Below are positions 60,360 through 64,000 of a stretch of 64,000 nucleotides of DNA, one piece after another. The notes under the pieces were generated by a model. That model made no database searches. It was not told where the DNA came from and saw only the letters and a program-made list of their open reading frames with translations. Position 1 is the first letter of the stretch; every line of letters begins with the position of its first letter. The DNA comes from Stratiolaelaps scimitus. Taxonomy: Eukaryota > Arthropoda > Arachnida > Mesostigmata > Laelapidae. The stretch covers positions 27,831,501 through 27,895,500 of the forward strand of contig JABWDB010000001.1 in the NCBI GenBank assembly GCA_019614645.1, in the 5' to 3' direction. Both the position numbers and the translations under genes were made by a program.

Positions 60360-61735
60360 GATCACGACATCTATATAATGAAACTGACACTAAAGTTGCC
60401 CGTTCGCAATGACAACTTTGTCTCGGTTTATCTTCAAAATGAAATAGAATGTGAGAAATATACAAAGAAACTATATCTTTAAAGAACCGCACAGTTTGGT
60501 CAAAGTCATTGTAAGTTGGATACAACAGAGGATTCGAAGGAAAGAACGAAAAGAGCCAAGTGGCTAAGACGAGTAAAATGGACGAACCACTATACACCGA
60601 CGGCTGTACATCACTTTTGCACGTCGTTCAAGGAACGAACCATTCAACTCGATCCGTTTCGTGTGCTGTCGATGCAGTAGCAGTTTGTTTTCTAGTCGTT
60701 AATGGGGCGTCTTTCACGAAGAATTTGTGACCACAGGGACTTGTATCGTTTGCACCTTTTTCCACGAGAGTCAATCAATGCTTGTGCAGGATAATAATGA
60801 CGCCCGTAGTTCTATTGGAGAAGCCGGAACGGAGGCCGGCGGTACGCGTCTAAAGGACCGCATCATGCACCATTTGGTCCTGAGCACCTGTCATTCCATG
60901 TACTCCTCCCACCCTTAGAGGCCCCTAGTCTAGCCACCAAGTGTAGGGCCCTTTGGTTTGCCGGTTGTGCGACCGCAAGTGATAGTCGCTTCGTGCTGAC
61001 GCTAACGTGAGGTACCACCCGCCTCTGTCGCCATACACGATGATGGACTCGCGGTCGGGTGCTTGGTTGGTTGCTTAGTCGCTCGGTCGGTTCCATCGAC
61101 GGGTGTACATAGACACATCCATAGCTCTACTGGCGTTCAAGTAGTAGATAAAGGAGGCGGGAACAGTCGTTGCTAAGAGAGCCAACCCTTTCTAGTCAAC
61201 CAGGCTAACTTGCCAGCCGACATCAAGTGCCACTTGAGAGGACGCCCTTGAGTCCTGAGTCCTAGGCATTGTGAGAATGCATCGTAGTGGGCAGGCACCA
61301 AAAAGACAACGATGAAGCAAAGTCACTTTGCTCGAGTTTCGGTATTCGGTGTAGTGTGCTGTTCACCGTGTTCGCACAATACGATGCCATCTGGTGTATG
61401 AGAATAATGGACAAAACAAACGATCTGAGAACACGCCTCTTGCTCAGGCTTGGACAACAAAGTTGGTGTTGGTCTTGGCTAGGGCAATCTTATGAACTCG
61501 AATCGAACAAAAGTCTGCGGACGATGGTACAGAGCGGGCCAAAAGTTACTCGATGGTCATTGTGAGGCGTGAAAGATACCCGTACTGAAACAGTTCTATA
61601 AAAGGCTTCGGGTCACGTTCGTGCCCAGTGGACGGGCGCATGCCTCACACATCTATATGCAAATAAACATACAGCAAAACTATTTTTTCTATTCTGGAGA
61701 TTCAAACTTCGGGCTATTCGATAACTATTCGTGAG
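60360..61735. other. gene-free stretch
   Basis: No recognisable gene or repeat; open frames are short. Confidence 0.55.
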
Positions 61736-61794
61736 CTGGAGGTTCGTGCCCTCATAAATGGCTATCCCGCCCAGATAGATAAAAGTGGAATTGT

Positions 61795-61862
61795 CCAGCC
61801 CGGTGGCGAGGTGCATTCGTGTGCGCCTTGCAACTAAAGGAGACGTGACAGTAGGTACACGC
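61795..61862 (+). repeat. tRNA-derived SINE-like repeat, copy 2
   Basis: GGTGGCGAGGTGCATTCGTG and the following GCGCCTT, AGGAGAC and GTACAC blocks match 24002-24056. The perfect B box of copy 1 is not retained here. Confidence 0.5.
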
Positions 61863-62564
61863 GAATTCAGCAACACATCCACATATTTGAAAGCGTGCAT
61901 GTATGCGGAATTTGTCACTACACGATTTCCACCAATATCATGCCTAAATTTCGAGCTTGTCTATTACTGTCCACCGACAGAATCAAGACAGAAGTCATAT
62001 AAGGGAGCGACAGCGAAACTGAAAGAATCAATGTTCTCTATGTTCGAATAGCTCGTCATCAGCAGCACGGCGCATGTCGGATTGGGGACACAAATCCAAC
62101 TATTCATCTGTGACGACTTCATATTCAACATCTTACGTAGTCCACTTGATTAACGCTGAGACGGCGACGTCGCTGTATCTAGGAACTCAATGTACCAGCT
62201 CCAAATTTCAAAACGGTGCCGTGGCCATAGGGAGGTGTGGATTTATGGATCCATATGGATAAGTACGATTGAGAAGGGCTGATTTAAGAAGGGCTAGTGG
62301 CTAGCCCCAAACTAAACTCAATGTTTCGCAGTACCTGCTTTTGAAGACGCTTCAACATCGTCAATGAAGTAGTATTTACTGCAGGGGCTTTTTTTAGGTT
62401 CCATGTCACGACTTGGTATTCTCGGAATATAACTGAGCTAGAGAAGCAACTCTGCAGATGCATTCTACTTTTGAGACAGTATACTGAATAAACAAACACT
62501 CGTAGTGATAACAACCATTTGTTGCTTGTTTCATTTTGAAAAGTTTCGAAACCAGCTGCCGACT

Positions 62565-62645
62565 GGCCAATTATCATCATCATCATAATCCAATGTTTAT
62601 TCTCGGAACTGCAATATACATACATATGCTTAAGTTCTCGGTAAA
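62565..62645 (-). repeat. divergent retroposon 3' tail with (ATG)n
   Basis: On the minus strand it reads GAGAACTTAAGCAT, then ATTGCAGTTCC, then AATAAACATTGG and (ATG)n. Order and spacing match the tails at 40.5 and 60.3 kb, but the terminal simple repeat is ATG instead of CTTTACC. Confidence 0.5.
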
Positions 62646-63598
62646 AAAAAAGTAAAAAGGTTGTAAAAAAAAAAGTAAATTTGACACAAATGTATGACCT
62701 CAACGAAGTCGAGCAGAATGTGAAGTCAAAACAGCCAATACAATATGTACATATATACACCACATCCACTGTGTATGTTAGTATTAGTAAATCATCGAAA
62801 TAATCACAAGTTAGTTCCTGTTGCCGTCTTAAGCGCACGCGAATTAACACGCATTATGTAACTATTAGTCCTTCCCCACCAAATACCTCCCCACTTCACA
62901 GGCAAACTTTTTAGCTGTATTGAGGGAACGAATCTCGCGAGGGAGCTAGCCCCAGACGAACGGTAGACGATAAGCTAAGGCACGGCGGCTAGACTCTTTG
63001 ATGGTAAATGGCATCATGAACGTCGTCGGGCGCCGGGTCGAGCGTTTCATCGTAGTAACTAAATTATTCTTGACCTGCTATACACCTGAATATAATTTAT
63101 GTTTACGGAGAAACTGTTGAAATATGGAAGTCGTCTTCGACTCTCTCCTTCTCTCTCTATATGTCGCCTCTCTCGATTGGAGTAACCGATGAATCGTACC
63201 GAAATGAAATAACACCATTCAGTCGTACGATCCAGACCTCGAGACTGTCACACCCCATTTATCCGGCTATTAAATCCATTATGAAACTCCGTTAAAGTTC
63301 CGTAATTTTCAACCGTCACATGTCTGTTCAGGCCGACAGCTACATGACGCCAATGATACTAACAATGACGCACCCTCGCGTGGAGTAGTCGTTTTCTGCC
63401 GTGGTGTTACGAGACGATGCGGCAGTGTCAAGTATCAGAATATTAACGGAGCGGAACTTTTCATAGCGACGTTACGACCGTACGCGTACCGTTGAGATTT
63501 GAAACTTCGGCCGCTTCTGCTACGTCGGTAAAGGGCAGCGAATTTGTGTATTGGCAAACCTAGACATGAGATTCATCCATGATGACAGCTTACCTCAT

Positions 63599-63638
63599 TT
63601 TCTCTCTCTCTCTCCCCTCTTCCCCCCCTCTCTCTCTT
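63599..63638. repeat. CT-rich tract
   Basis: Interrupted (CT)n and C/T runs; no gene nearby. Confidence 0.85.
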
Positions 63639-64000
63639 CTTATATAACCAACATACGACAAACACAGCAGAATCATATCTAATAATAAATATGGTGGTCA
63701 GAGGACTGTCGGACCCTTTAGGCTACGAAGTCAGCCAGACTCCATTCAAGCACTCAACTGGAACTAACAACTTCCGGAGTTGTATGTATTCCGTAAGGTT
63801 CGATCTTATCAGTTGCTAGGTACGAGCCGAACATATCAAAGCTATGTGAACATAGAATGATGTAAGGTTGAATTTCGATACGCCACATGCTATATTTGCA
63901 TCTCAGTGCTACGCAGACGTAATAACTGCATTTGTAGCGACTACCATCAGGGTACTTTCATTAGTGATAATAATGGTTAAGTATTGGCTTTCACTTAGGT

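Larger units (their letters stand above)
61870..64000. other. gene-free right end
   Basis: No recognisable gene. It contains the divergent retroposon tail at 62565-62645 and CT-rich sequence at 63599-63638. The minus-strand frame at 62284-62850 (188 codons) runs across that tail and shows no motif. Confidence 0.5.

Noticed and set aside
62284..62850. 188-codon minus-strand frame
   Set aside because: It runs across the retroposon tail and its (ATG)n repeat, so part of it is repeat sequence; I see no domain.
1..64000. CRISPR array, bacterial operon or prophage
   Set aside because: No regularly spaced direct repeats, no ribosome-binding-site-led gene clusters; the content is eukaryotic throughout.

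Overview
The window looks like nuclear DNA of an animal, most likely an arthropod. The reasons are a BEL/Pao LTR retrotransposon, several mariner DNA transposons, LINE and tRNA-derived retroposon fragments, many (TA)n microsatellites, sparse coding sequence, and a host gene with long Ser/Thr/Asn/Ala runs. A mite or tick would fit, but this is a weak guess. No operon, bacterial gene or CRISPR array is visible.

Layout. Positions 1-2290 are gene-poor. A TATA-like box near 2300 precedes the only convincing host gene, an open frame to 4606. It encodes a low-complexity N-terminal half and a four-helix membrane C-terminal half, followed by a 3' UTR-like tail with AATAAA signals at 5872 and 6294. From about 6.3 to 26.2 kb there is no recognisable host gene. 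That stretch holds a LINE-like 3' end (6.87 kb), tRNA-derived sequences (10.6 and 24.0 kb), a 35-bp near-perfect palindrome (13.76 kb), a decayed mariner on the minus strand (14772-15939), a 12-bp-arm hairpin (23.43 kb) and microsatellites.

The best-defined structure is a 5,010-bp BEL/Pao element at 26275-31284. It has 359-bp LTRs (356/359 identical by eye), a 5-bp target duplication ACATA, a TATA box in each LTR, and one uninterrupted 1,336-codon gag-pol frame. Three zinc knuckles and the RT motif YMDD are intact. The protease site reads DPG instead of D(S/T)G, and the frame ends just inside RNase H, so integrase is absent. It therefore looks like a young non-autonomous copy mobilised by proteins made elsewhere.

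At 35.3-37.5 kb are two mariners of different families, 26 bp apart, plus an isolated end of the second family on the far side of the first. Further mariner remains lie at 46.9-47.4 and 52.47-52.8 kb. LINE reverse-transcriptase fragments lie at 53.1 and 58.4 kb, and a retroposon 3' tail family recurs at 19.3, 19.6, 40.5, 60.3 and 62.6 kb. Two possible short host exons (39.68 and 56.40 kb) are recorded at low confidence.

I found no clear novel defence or biosynthetic system. The most useful leads are the defective but recently moved BEL/Pao element with its clustered LTR differences, the inside-out mariner arrangement, the shared retroposon tail, and the host gene whose long conserved frame lacks a visible start codon.
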